Shown here one piece after another: positions 1 through 7,611 of a stretch of DNA of 64,000 nucleotides. The DNA is from an uncultured Porphyromonadaceae bacterium. GTDB lineage: Bacteria > Bacteroidota > Bacteroidia > Bacteroidales > Muribaculaceae. Below the pieces are notes generated by a model, which searched no databases, had not been told where the DNA came from, and worked only from the letters and a program-made list of their open reading frames with translations. The stretch covers positions 1 to 64,000 of the forward strand of contig CANEHE010000006.1 of assembly GCA_947427285.1 (NCBI GenBank), read 5' to 3'. Position 1 is the first letter of the stretch. Each line of letters opens with the position of its first letter. A program made the position numbers and the translations under genes.

Positions 1-32
1 CCAAAGGGGGCAAATCAGCCTGGCTCAAGGGG

Positions 33-281
33 TCATCCGACCCTGGGTTTTCCAGAATTGTAGGCTTTCAACTTTTCAGCTATCATCAATTCTATAAATT
101 CTCTGTTGGGACAGTCGGACTTCGGCTGATTTTTAGAGAAGTCCCAATTCTCAGGATTCACAGATATGCCAAGACTGACATATTTACGCTTCCTGTCCTT
201 TGTCACTCTCAGCATTAGAGGTGATTCGTTGTTACTCAGCACTTTCGACTTGTAACAAACTACGTTTACTGTGGTTGACAC
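33..281 (-). pseudogene. Tyrosine recombinase/integrase, N-terminal remnant
   Basis: The 82-residue product has the arm-type DNA-binding domain that opens Bacteroidetes tyrosine integrases. It shows VNVVCYKSKVL near the start, a basic KDRKRKYVSLGISV strand pair and the family-typical NPENWDF. Intact integrases of this family are roughly 400 residues with a C-terminal R-H-R-Y catalytic domain. Here the frame ends in a TGA after about 75 recognisable residues, and the last residues (NSGKPRVG) look unlike the family. It is therefore a truncated remnant. It starts about 90 nt beyond the 3' end of a tRNA gene and points away from it, the usual arrangement for an element integrated at a tRNA. Any remaining element would lie left of the window. 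The remnant status is seen; the integration history is inferred. Confidence 0.7.
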
Positions 282-282
282 G

Positions 283-315
283 GTTTACACGGTGGTTTAC
301 ACAGTTCGTGTAAAC
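283..315. repeat. GTTTACAC iterated 8-mer (two direct, one inverted copy)
   Basis: GTTTACAC occurs at 283-290 and 295-302, and its inverse GTGTAAAC at 308-315. All three lie between the integrase remnant's start codon and the tRNA 3' end. Clustered short repeats in this position are typical of integrase arm-type binding sites or an int operator. That role is inferred. Confidence 0.5.
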
Positions 316-330
316 TGAGGCGTTCAGACA

Positions 331-363
331 TAAAAAAAGTAGTCAGCGATTTGCTAACTACTT
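331..363 (-). terminator. Rho-independent terminator of the CAU tRNA
   Basis: On the minus strand an 11-bp stem (AAGTAGTTAGC/GCTGACTACTT, one wobble pair) with a 5-nt loop is followed by a run of seven T. It begins 10 nt after the tRNA's 3' end. Confidence 0.75.
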
Positions 364-372
364 GATTTTAAG

Positions 373-446
373 TGGTCCCACTAGGGCTTGAACCTAGGAC
401 TCCCTGATTATGAGTCAGGTGCTCTGACCAACTGAGCTATAGGACC
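373..446 (-). tRNA. tRNA with CAU anticodon (elongator Met or lysidine-Ile2)
   Basis: The 74-nt cloverleaf has a 7-bp acceptor stem (GGTCCTA with TGGGACC, one G-T pair), D-loop AGTTGGT, anticodon arm CCTGA-CTCATAA-TCAGG, T-arm CTAGG-TTCAAGC-CCTAG and discriminator A. CCA is not encoded. The anticodon CAU suits elongator tRNA-Met or the tRNA-Ile2 that TilS modifies. The primary sequence read by eye does not settle which. Elongator Met is my preference. Confidence 0.9.
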
Positions 447-525
447 GTCGGAAACTGTTTGGCGATGTCTGGATTGGATATTTCATCAGAACATCGCTGA
501 TGTTTCACGTTTCACGTTTGTGGGT

Positions 526-557
526 GCAAAGTTAGTGATTTGTATTTGTTCGTGCAA
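526..557 (-). promoter_or_regulatory. Promoter of the CAU tRNA gene
   Basis: On the minus strand, TTG (555-557), a 20-nt spacer and TAACTTTGC (526-534) match the Bacteroidetes housekeeping promoter. It sits about 80 nt upstream of the mature tRNA 5' end. Confidence 0.65.
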
Positions 558-611
558 GTTTTTATATGTTTTTTTTGTTTTGCTCAAAATGAAATGGATT
601 TTGATGGGTTT

Positions 612-645
612 GAAAAAGCGGTCGCATACTTCGAATGCGACCGCT
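612..645 (-). terminator. Terminator downstream of the ECF sigma gene
   Basis: A perfect 11-bp stem AGCGGTCGCAT/ATGCGACCGCT (617-645) with a 7-nt loop is followed on the minus strand by TTTTT. It lies about 50 nt past the stop of the sigma factor gene. Confidence 0.8.
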
Positions 646-697
646 GTGGGTATTGAACACTATGTTTCTTGGTCTGACGATTTTATATATGTGGTAT

Positions 698-1204
698 TTA
701 CCGGTAGTCTTTGAGAATTACCTGCAGACGTTTTCTTGCGAAGAAAATGCGGCTTTTGACGGTGCCTAGTGGAAGTCCCATCTGCTCTGCGATCTCGCTG
801 TATTTGTATCCGGCGATGTACATGGAGAAGGGTACTTTGTATTCTGGGGTGAAGGAGTTGATGGCTTCTGAGATCTCTTTCGCGGCGAATGATCCTTCGG
901 GCGTGGTGAGTCCGGACTCCTGTGATAGATTGAGATGATACAGGTCTTCGGTGGTGTCGACTACGGTTGCGCTTCGAACCTGACGGCGGTAATTATTGAT
1001 GAATATATTCCGCATGATTGTGAAGACCCATCCTTTGAAGTTGACGTTGTCAACGTATTTGGATTCGTTGTCGAGTACTTTGAGGGTTGTGTCCTGCACA
1101 AGATCCTGAGCTGCGTCACGGTTGGTGGTCAGCTGGTATGCGAAGTTCAGAAGGTTGCTCTGAAGGCCGAGGAGACGGTTTTTGAAAGAGTTGTGGTCAG
1201 ACAT
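698..1204 (-). CDS. ECF-family RNA polymerase sigma factor
   Basis: This 168-residue protein has the two-domain ECF layout. Region 2 covers about residues 10-75, with AYQLTTNRDAAQDLVQDT followed by FKGWVFTIMRNIFINNYRR. Region 4 covers about 110-165, with the helix-turn-helix YSEIAEQMGLPLGTVKSRIF. It would direct core RNA polymerase to a dedicated promoter set. No anti-sigma gene lies beside it: the next gene is divergent and encodes a division protein. This places it among the stand-alone ECF sigmas common in Bacteroidales housekeeping regions. It has its own terminator. It is one candidate reader of the atypical promoters at 12.5, 15.8 and 22.3 kb, but nothing in the sequence links them directly. 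Confidence 0.9.
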   Translation of the reverse strand: MSDHNSFKNRLLGLQSNLLNFAYQLTTNRDAAQDLVQDTTLKVLDNESKYVDNVNFKGWVFTIMRNIFINNYRRQVRSATVVDTTEDLYHLNLSQESGLTTPEGSFAAKEISEAINSFTPEYKVPFSMYIAGYKYSEIAEQMGLPLGTVKSRIFFARKRLQVILKDYR

Positions 1205-1396
1205 GTTGTGGAATTTTAGTATTCTTATGTCTATATAACAATCTGTAATCGGAAATGATTGATGGCGGTCGTTATTTTTTTGGACAGTTTCTTAATTTTT
1301 TGAAGAGGGATATGTGATTTTGTGATGTGGGAAAAAATGCGTAAATTCGCGGCATGCAAATCTTTTTGAATAAGACAGCAATCAAGATATGACGAT

Positions 1397-1708
1397 ATGA
1401 GCAGATCTCTGAAAAAGATGGTTTTCTGGTTTTCGCGCCGTTCGCATCTTCCGGTGATATTGATCGGAGGGCTGGTGGTGTTGGTGCTGTTTTTTAATGA
1501 TGAGACATCAATGCAGCTTAATCTCCGTTATCAGCGTGAGATAAATGAATTGAACCGGGAGATAAGGCTTAATCGTGACTCTGCGGCGTATTACCGTGGG
1601 AAGCGTGAGGCAATCCTTAACGGTGCCGATCATCTTGAGCGTATTGCCAGAGAGCAATATCATCTCCAGCGGCCCACGGAAGATGTGTATATTCTTGTGG
1701 AAAAATAG
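1397..1708 (+). CDS. FtsB/DivIC-family septum formation initiator
   Basis: This 103-residue single-pass protein has a short basic cytoplasmic N-terminus, one membrane helix at about residues 18-33 (PVILIGGLVVLVLFF), and a periplasmic coiled coil (about 38-75) rich in E, R, L and N. It ends in the family-typical block with IAREQYHL and EDVYIL. FtsB/DivIC proteins bridge early and late divisome components and help activate septal peptidoglycan synthesis. The length fits the family. It is probably co-transcribed with the membrane protein that follows 67 nt later. Confidence 0.85.
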   Translation: MSRSLKKMVFWFSRRSHLPVILIGGLVVLVLFFNDETSMQLNLRYQREINELNREIRLNRDSAAYYRGKREAILNGADHLERIAREQYHLQRPTEDVYILVEK

Positions 1709-1775
1709 ATGTTCCAGGTGTAACATCAAGCAGTGTATGTCTTTATTTTGAAAGGGTCCATTTTCATGACAAAAT

Positions 1776-2228
1776 ATGGGAGATAAAGGAAAAATCAGCA
1801 CAGAGAAGCGTCGGAAACTTGACGAGAATATTGCTACTCTGGGAATACTTCTTGTGGCTGCGGCTATGTTGGCACCGTTTGCTAATCTGATGTCAACGAA
1901 TTTTCTCGGAGTGTTCAAATGGGTGTATGCGGCTGGTGCGGTGATATATACGACGGCCAGAGTGATAGGTGCCGGTGATCCTGCGGATTCATTCCGGTTG
2001 CGCAGACTGCGTAGACTTGAATTCTGGGCCGGGATGTGCTTCATAGTCGGAGGGGCTTTCTGGTTTTACAATGAGGCGCGGTTCGCATCTGTGGTATCTG
2101 CCGGATCCCTGGCCATTTTGCGGGAGACTATATTGTTTTCTCTGGCAGGCGCAGCCATACAGGTGATAGCGTCGTGGATGATCTACAGCCGTGAAAAGAA
2201 GGAAAGAGGAGATAAAGGGGATCGATGA
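1776..2228 (+). CDS. Conserved small integral membrane protein, function unknown
   Basis: The 150-residue protein has a basic N-terminus (GKISTEKRRKLDE) and about four hydrophobic segments, near residues 20-38, 46-62, 84-98 and 112-135. A charged C-terminal tail KKERGDKGDR follows. I recognise no catalytic motif. The position between a divIC-like gene and coaX suggests a conserved housekeeping membrane protein. No function is claimed. Confidence 0.75.
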   Translation: MGDKGKISTEKRRKLDENIATLGILLVAAAMLAPFANLMSTNFLGVFKWVYAAGAVIYTTARVIGAGDPADSFRLRRLRRLEFWAGMCFIVGGAFWFYNEARFASVVSAGSLAILRETILFSLAGAAIQVIASWMIYSREKKERGDKGDR

Positions 2229-2234
2229 TGTCTG

Positions 2235-2265
2235 TTGTGGGTAACGGTATTTATTAGTAATTTTG
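2235..2265 (+). promoter_or_regulatory. Promoter of coaX
   Basis: TTG at 2235-2237, a 20-nt spacer and TAATTTTGC at 2258-2266 closely match the Bacteroidetes consensus. Transcription would begin near 2270-2272, almost on the first GTG of the coaX frame. This matters for the start-codon choice. Confidence 0.7.
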
Positions 2266-2269
2266 CGGA

Positions 2270-3055
2270 GTGAAAGAGCGAGAACGGTTCACGGTGGCTA
2301 TAGACCGTGGAAATTCATACGTCAAGGCCACTCTTCTTGAAGGGAGCAGGCCGGTGGGACGTATTCGTTCGCAGCGGTGTGATTCCGATGCTTTGCGGGA
2401 TCTTTGTGATGTCCGTGATATTTCCGCGGTAGTTGTGGCGTGTGTCGGATCGGAATCTTCCGGTTGGAGAGACATGCTCAATCCGTTGCATGGGATTCCG
2501 GTGCTGGAGGTGGATCATAACACTCCTTTGCCTATAGGGATAGACTATGGGACAATGGATACGCTTGGTCTTGACCGTATCGCGGCGGCTGTCGGTGCTG
2601 CGGCTCTTTTTCCGGGTCAGGCGTGTCTTGTCGCGGATGCTGGAACAGCGTTGACTCTTGATGTGGTCGATGCTTGCGGATGCTTCCGTGGCGGCGATAT
2701 ATCTCCAGGCATAAAACTCCGTCTACGGAGTCTGCACGAATACACCGACCGTCTTCCCGAAATAGAAAAGCAAGGGGATGTGCCTTGTTTCGGGTATGAT
2801 ACAGCAACGGCTATGCGCAGTGGCGCGGTCCGTGGCGCGGCAGCCGAAGTCATGGGAGCATTTTTGCGTGCCAGACGTCTGTACGGCACTTCGCTTATTG
2901 TGCTTACGGGAGGGGACAGCACTCTGATTGAACCTTATGTGCGGGAATATCTCGATTCCGGGGTGCGATTGGTGTCCGAGGGTGATCTTGTCGCCATCGG
3001 TCTATATCATATATTATTGCATAACAAACAAGTGGCAACTTGTCCAGAACGATAA
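2270..3055 (+). CDS. coaX: Type III pantothenate kinase
   Basis: CoaX phosphorylates pantothenate, the first step of coenzyme A synthesis. Visible motifs are the phosphate loop AIDRGNSYVK (DxGNTxxK family motif with R for I/V), GLDRIAAAVGA, and DAGTALTLDVVD followed by GGDISPGIKL (the substrate/Mg block). The C-terminal actin-fold motif LTGGDS is also present. At about 261 residues it is normal length. Two GTG starts are possible. The one at 2270 lies at the predicted transcription start and would be nearly leaderless. The one at 2294 gives a leader of about 24 nt but trims the first beta strand. I keep the longer form with low start confidence. It is followed immediately by a barrel protein gene. 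Confidence 0.9.
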   Translation: MKERERFTVAIDRGNSYVKATLLEGSRPVGRIRSQRCDSDALRDLCDVRDISAVVVACVGSESSGWRDMLNPLHGIPVLEVDHNTPLPIGIDYGTMDTLGLDRIAAAVGAAALFPGQACLVADAGTALTLDVVDACGCFRGGDISPGIKLRLRSLHEYTDRLPEIEKQGDVPCFGYDTATAMRSGAVRGAAAEVMGAFLRARRLYGTSLIVLTGGDSTLIEPYVREYLDSGVRLVSEGDLVAIGLYHILLHNKQVATCPER

Positions 3056-3056
3056 G

Positions 3057-4343
3057 ATGAAATATACAAAAACAATAGTGGTGGCTGCTGTGGCGGTTTT
3101 TGCCGGCTGTGGAATCACAGAGGCCCAGAATGTCACAACTCCCTATTCCATGTATGGCTATGGCATACTTGGCGACTATGCGACTTCGATGCAGCGTCAG
3201 ATGGGAGGTGTCGGAGTGGCCATGAATTCAGGAAGACATATCAATGTAATGAATCCGGCTTCGTATGCTTCGATTGATTCGCTGACGTTCCTGTTCGATC
3301 TCGGGGCCGATGTGACGTTGCTCCGGTCGAAGGAGGGGAGCGCGAAGGAAAATGCTGTGGGAGGCGGTCTTGACTATATCACCATGCAGTTTCCAATCTG
3401 CAAATATATGGGCGGTTCAATAGGGCTTCTCCCTTACAGTTCGGTAGGTTATGCGTTCGGCAATGAGATACGTCACGGCACACGGCAGAATCAGGGTTCC
3501 GGAGGTATCAATGAGGCATATCTGGGTGTCAGCGGCCGTTATGCCGGAGTGGCGTTGGGATTCAATCTGTCGTATAATTTCGGAAATATAACCAATGATC
3601 TGTACTCTTCTCCAGAGAGTTCGGGAAAGACGCTTTTCGAACATGTGATGCAGATCCGGGACTGGAACATCGTGCTTGGAGCTCAATATACTGCCAATCT
3701 CGGTAAGAATTCACGTCTGACGGTCGGACTTACATATTCACCTAAAAAGACATTGCTTGGAAAATCATGGGCGACTGTGCAGGAACTTTCGATGGAGTCC
3801 CGTCCGGACACAGTCGGATCAATGAAACTACGTGGCAATTACTACACCCCCAACTGTTACGGCGTAGGAGTCAATTATACATTCGAACGCCAGTATCGGC
3901 TCAGTGTGGAGGTCGATTTCTCTTTTCAGGAATGGTCTAAGGCCAAGTATTCCGCTCTCAGGGCAGATCCTGACCCCAAGAAACCGAATGAGCCGGGACG
4001 TGTGGTATTTGACGGGATGGATTTCAACAACCGTAGCCGTTGGTCGGCGGGAGCTGAGTTTGTGCCCCGTGTACGCGGCAATTACGGACAGCGTATCAGT
4101 TATCGTATCGGCGGATTCTATACCCACGACTATCTCCGCATACTTGGCAACAACCTGCGGGAATATGGTGTTAGTGCCGGTGTGGGTCTTCCTACTCCGG
4201 AAGGAAAGACAATGATCAACGTAGGTGTGGAATGGCGTCGTCGTCAGGCTTATCCGGCCACTCTTATCAGTGAGAATTATTTCAACTTCACTCTGGGAGT
4301 GAACTTCAATGAACTGTGGTTCTGGAAGCGGAAAATCAAGTGA
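3057..4343 (+). CDS. Outer-membrane beta-barrel protein, FadL/PorV-like
   Basis: The ATG one base after the coaX stop gives a 428-residue protein with a clear signal peptide (MKYTKTIVVAAVAVFAG, cleavage likely after TEAQ). Starts further upstream would overlap coaX without a signal sequence. The mature protein opens with TPYSMYGYGILGD and GGVGVAMNSGRHINVMNPASYASID, a pattern shared with FadL/OmpP1- and PorV-type barrels of Bacteroidetes. Alternating aromatic strands then run to a terminal FNFTLGVNFNELWF. It sits between coaX and lptC, overlapping lptC by one base. The barrel fold is well supported; its substrate is unknown. Confidence 0.75.
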   Translation: MKYTKTIVVAAVAVFAGCGITEAQNVTTPYSMYGYGILGDYATSMQRQMGGVGVAMNSGRHINVMNPASYASIDSLTFLFDLGADVTLLRSKEGSAKENAVGGGLDYITMQFPICKYMGGSIGLLPYSSVGYAFGNEIRHGTRQNQGSGGINEAYLGVSGRYAGVALGFNLSYNFGNITNDLYSSPESSGKTLFEHVMQIRDWNIVLGAQYTANLGKNSRLTVGLTYSPKKTLLGKSWATVQELSMESRPDTVGSMKLRGNYYTPNCYGVGVNYTFERQYRLSVEVDFSFQEWSKAKYSALRADPDPKKPNEPGRVVFDGMDFNNRSRWSAGAEFVPRVRGNYGQRISYRIGGFYTHDYLRILGNNLREYGVSAGVGLPTPEGKTMINVGVEWRRRQAYPATLISENYFNFTLGVNFNELWFWKRKIK

Positions 4344-5023
4344 TGCACCGGAAACGCCGGTTTCACCGCCTGTCAGGAATGCGTTCGCTTCTCTGCGTCA
4401 TTGCCACCGGGATTGTCGCTGTTGTCATATTGCCGGGCTGTCGCGATGAGCGTAAGATTGATGTTGCGTCGCGACTTCGTCCGGAGAGTATGCCCACGAT
4501 GTCTACTCGGAACGTCTCTACCCTTATCTCCGATTCCGGCATCACGCAGTATAAGATAGTAAGTCCGCTGTGGCTTGTCTATGATAACGTCGACACACCT
4601 TACTGGCGTTTCCCGCAAGGGTTGTATCTTCGGAAATATGATCCGATGTTCCGGGAGATCGCATCGGTGGCCGCGGATTCTGCCGTTTATTTCAAAGACC
4701 GGAGAATATGGCGTCTTGACGGACATGTGGAACTCAAGAAAGCTCCTAAAGACCTGTTCATGACCCAACAATTGTTTTGGGATGAACGTCGTCAGGAGAT
4801 CTACAGCGATTCGTTCATACACATAGAGACCGCGACACATGTGTTAGAGGGGCATGGATTCGTATCGAACGACAGGCTTACTGGTTACAGGATAATCCGT
4901 CCGACAGGTATTTTCCCGGTCAACAGGGATAATTTGTCGGGAGGAGGGCCGTCGGCCGCTATGCCTGTCTCAGGCACGATTCCGCCAGCTGCATCATCGT
5001 CGGGAACCCATACACCTGACTGA
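4343..5023 (+). CDS. lptC: LPS export periplasmic protein LptC
   Basis: The start codon overlaps the preceding stop (TGATG). The 226-residue protein has an N-terminal hydrophobic helix ending in a lipobox-like ILPGC (Cys33). An OstA-like beta-jellyroll follows: SGITQYKIVSPLWLVYD, YWRFPQGLYL, then VAADSAVYFKDRRIWRLDGHVELKK and YSDSFIHIETATHVLEGHGFVS. This repeating pattern of substrate-groove strands is characteristic of LptC, which passes lipopolysaccharide from LptBFG to LptA. In Bacteroidetes the gene commonly sits in this context. The C-terminal 35 residues are low-complexity P/S/G. Confidence 0.88.
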   Translation: MHRKRRFHRLSGMRSLLCVIATGIVAVVILPGCRDERKIDVASRLRPESMPTMSTRNVSTLISDSGITQYKIVSPLWLVYDNVDTPYWRFPQGLYLRKYDPMFREIASVAADSAVYFKDRRIWRLDGHVELKKAPKDLFMTQQLFWDERRQEIYSDSFIHIETATHVLEGHGFVSNDRLTGYRIIRPTGIFPVNRDNLSGGGPSAAMPVSGTIPPAASSSGTHTPD

Positions 5024-5082
5024 ACAAAATCGCAGTTCAGACAATTTTCAAATATAGACGGTCATTCCGTCGCAACAGATTC

Positions 5083-6363
5083 ATGACAATAGCAACTGCA
5101 ATTATTCTCACCCTTCTGGCAGTAGGATTTTCCGGACTTTTTTCCGGTGCTGAGATCGCGTACGTGCAGTCGAGTAAAGTACGCATGGAGATCAATGCTA
5201 CCCGTGGAGGTCTTGCTGATCGCATTCTGCACCTGTTCTCGCGTCATGAGGATATGTTTATCTCCACCCTTCTGGTGGGCAATAATATTGTGCTTGTCAT
5301 ATATGGCATCACATTTTCGATACTGATAAATCCTCTTCTGGAAAGATGGTTTGGCGGTCAGGAGGCACTTGTACTGATATGCAATACGTTGCTTTCCACA
5401 TTGGTGATTCTTGTAGGAGGGGAATTTTTGCCTAAGGCGACGTGTAGGATCAATCCTAATTTTACAATGCGTCTGATGTCGTCGCCACTGTTTCTGATAT
5501 ATGTGGTTTTGTATCCGGTGTCTCTGTTTATCTCATGGATATCCAAGGGACTGATGTGGTTGTTTGGTATAAAGGGAGAGGCTCCGAAGTCCGGTCTGCT
5601 TACCATTGATCAGCTTGATGATTATATAGAAAGACAACTTGAGGGTAAGGAAACCAGGACAGATATAGAGAATGAAGTTAAGATTTTCCGGAATGCCATC
5701 GACTTCAAGGACACCCAGATGGGGGAGTGCATGATCCCGCGCAACGAGATAGTCGCCGTAGGTATCGATACCACAAGTCGCGAGGAGCTGATTCAGCGGT
5801 TCATTTCGACCGGACTGTCTAAAATAGTGGTGTATAAGGAGGATATTGACGATATTGTAGGGTATATACATATTGATGAGATTTTCAAGAGGGAATCGGA
5901 TTGGAAAGACCATCTGAAACCTGTGATATTTACTCCGGAGACTATGCTTGCCAATAAAATGATGCGCCGCATGTTGGCTCAGAAAAAGTCGCTGGTCATC
6001 GTGGTCGATGAGTTTGGAGGTACCGCCGGACTCGCCACTCTGGAAGATCTTGTGGAGGAGATTTTCGGGGAGATCGAGGATGAGCACGACAAGAAGACAT
6101 TGACAGCCCGTCAGATTGGCACAGACAATTATGAATTTTCCGGCCGTGTTGAGATAGAATATATAAACGAGAAGTTCGGACTGGATATACGTGAGTCGGA
6201 CGATTACCATACTCTGGCGGGATATGTGCTTGACAATCTGGAGTCTCTTCCCCGACAAGGTGATAGTTTCCGTCTGGACAACCTGCAGTTCAGAGTTCTC
6301 AAGATGTCTGCGTCGCGGATTCTGTTGTTGTCGGTGACGCGATTGGCAGAGGAGGACGATTAA
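5083..6363 (+). CDS. CNNM/HlyC-CorC family membrane protein (GldE-like)
   Basis: The 426-residue protein has a DUF21 transmembrane domain (about 1-170, including SGLFSGAEIAYVQSSKVRME and LVGNNIVLVIYGI). A CBS-domain pair follows (about 195-315, MIPRNEIVAV and IVVVDEFGGTAGLATLEDL). A C-terminal CorC_HlyC domain (about 330-420) includes YEFSGRVEIEYINEKF. Such proteins are called hemolysins by history, but many act in Mg2+ efflux or homeostasis. The flavobacterial gliding protein GldE belongs to the same family. It starts 59 nt after lptC and precedes hflX by 18 nt, so it probably shares transcripts with hflX. Confidence 0.88.
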   Translation: MTIATAIILTLLAVGFSGLFSGAEIAYVQSSKVRMEINATRGGLADRILHLFSRHEDMFISTLLVGNNIVLVIYGITFSILINPLLERWFGGQEALVLICNTLLSTLVILVGGEFLPKATCRINPNFTMRLMSSPLFLIYVVLYPVSLFISWISKGLMWLFGIKGEAPKSGLLTIDQLDDYIERQLEGKETRTDIENEVKIFRNAIDFKDTQMGECMIPRNEIVAVGIDTTSREELIQRFISTGLSKIVVYKEDIDDIVGYIHIDEIFKRESDWKDHLKPVIFTPETMLANKMMRRMLAQKKSLVIVVDEFGGTAGLATLEDLVEEIFGEIEDEHDKKTLTARQIGTDNYEFSGRVEIEYINEKFGLDIRESDDYHTLAGYVLDNLESLPRQGDSFRLDNLQFRVLKMSASRILLLSVTRLAEEDD

Positions 6364-6381
6364 TTAGAACAGGTATCTTAT

Positions 6382-7611
6382 ATGATTGAAGACAATATAA
6401 TTACCGAAGAACAGAACGAGCGGACAGTCCTTGTCGGACTTGTCACCCAGCAGCAAAGCGAGACAAAAGCCAATGAATATCTTGATGAACTGGCTTTTCT
6501 CGCACGTACGGCCGGAGCTGAGCCGGAGAAGCGGTTCCTTCAGAAGCTGGACTATCCCAATCCGCGTACATACGTCGGCACAGGTAAACTTGACGAGATA
6601 CGCAATTATGTTGAGGAGAACGATATAGGGCTGGTGATTTTCGATGATGACCTCAGCCCCAAGCAGGTGAGCAACATAGAGAAGGAACTGAAAGTAAAGA
6701 TTCTTGACCGGACGAGTCTGATACTTGATATTTTCGCCCGACGTGCCCAGACTGCCACTGCCCGCACACAGGTGGAGCTGGCCCAGTATCAATATCTGCT
6801 TCCGAGGCTTACCCGGATGTGGACCCATCTTGAACGCCAGCGCGGTGGTATCGGTATGCGTGGACCCGGCGAGACCCAGATAGAGACTGACCGACGTATA
6901 ATCCTCGACAAGATATCACGCCTTAAGACAGAGCTTCGTGATATTGACCGTCAGAAATGCATCCAACGCAAAAACCGGGGTAAGCTTACACGTGTGGCTT
7001 TGGTCGGGTATACGAATGTGGGTAAGTCGACATTGATGAATCTTCTGAGTAAAAGCGATGTCTTCGCAGAAAACAAACTTTTTGCCACACTCGATACCAC
7101 GGTCCGCAAGGTGGTGATAGACAATCTCCCGTTTCTGCTTACCGATACGGTGGGATTTATCCGGAAACTGCCGACCCATCTTGTGGATTCGTTCAAATCT
7201 ACGCTTGATGAAGTGCGCGAGGCAGATGTGCTGGTGCATGTGGTGGATGTGAGCCATCCGCAGTTTGAGGAGCAGATCGAGGTGGTCAACCGCACGTTGC
7301 GAGAGGTATGTGGCGCGAGTGATAAACCTGTGATTCTGGTTTTCAACAAGATCGACGCTTTTCACCATATTCCTAAAGATCCGGATGATCTTACGCCCCG
7401 CACCCGGGAGAATATTACTCTCGATGAGTTCCGTCAGACCTGGATGGCCAGAATGAACAACGACTGCGTGTTTATCTCAGCCAAAGAGAAGCTGAACATC
7501 GATGAACTCAAAAGTCTGCTGTATCAGAAAGCAAAGGAGATTCATACGGAACGGTTCCCTTACAATGATTTCCTCTTTCAAAAATACGATCAGGATGGAG
7601 AACTTGAATGA
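6382..7611 (+). CDS. hflX: Ribosome-associated GTPase HflX
   Basis: This 409-residue protein has the HflX N-terminal domain, then the family signature RGGIGMRGPGETQIETDRR. The Ras-like GTPase domain has G1 GYTNVGKST, G3 DTVGF and G4 NKID (VFNKIDAF). The C-terminal SAKEKLNIDEL is the G5 motif. HflX splits and rescues stalled ribosomes under stress. The end of the gene overlaps the DUF4954 start by 17 nt, implying translational coupling. Confidence 0.96.
   Translation: MIEDNIITEEQNERTVLVGLVTQQQSETKANEYLDELAFLARTAGAEPEKRFLQKLDYPNPRTYVGTGKLDEIRNYVEENDIGLVIFDDDLSPKQVSNIEKELKVKILDRTSLILDIFARRAQTATARTQVELAQYQYLLPRLTRMWTHLERQRGGIGMRGPGETQIETDRRIILDKISRLKTELRDIDRQKCIQRKNRGKLTRVALVGYTNVGKSTLMNLLSKSDVFAENKLFATLDTTVRKVVIDNLPFLLTDTVGFIRKLPTHLVDSFKSTLDEVREADVLVHVVDVSHPQFEEQIEVVNRTLREVCGASDKPVILVFNKIDAFHHIPKDPDDLTPRTRENITLDEFRQTWMARMNNDCVFISAKEKLNIDELKSLLYQKAKEIHTERFPYNDFLFQKYDQDGELE

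Noticed and set aside
373-446. A second attachment-site copy of the tRNA 3' end inside the window
   Set aside because: No repeat of the T-arm/acceptor sequence was found elsewhere on reading the window, so no element boundaries can be drawn.
2928-3056. A longer start for the outer-membrane barrel inside coaX
   Set aside because: It would overlap coaX by 128 nt and hide the obvious signal peptide starting at 3057.
5533-6258. A 241-codon antisense frame in the CNNM/HlyC gene
   Set aside because: It is fully nested in a well-conserved gene on the other strand and has no family pattern.
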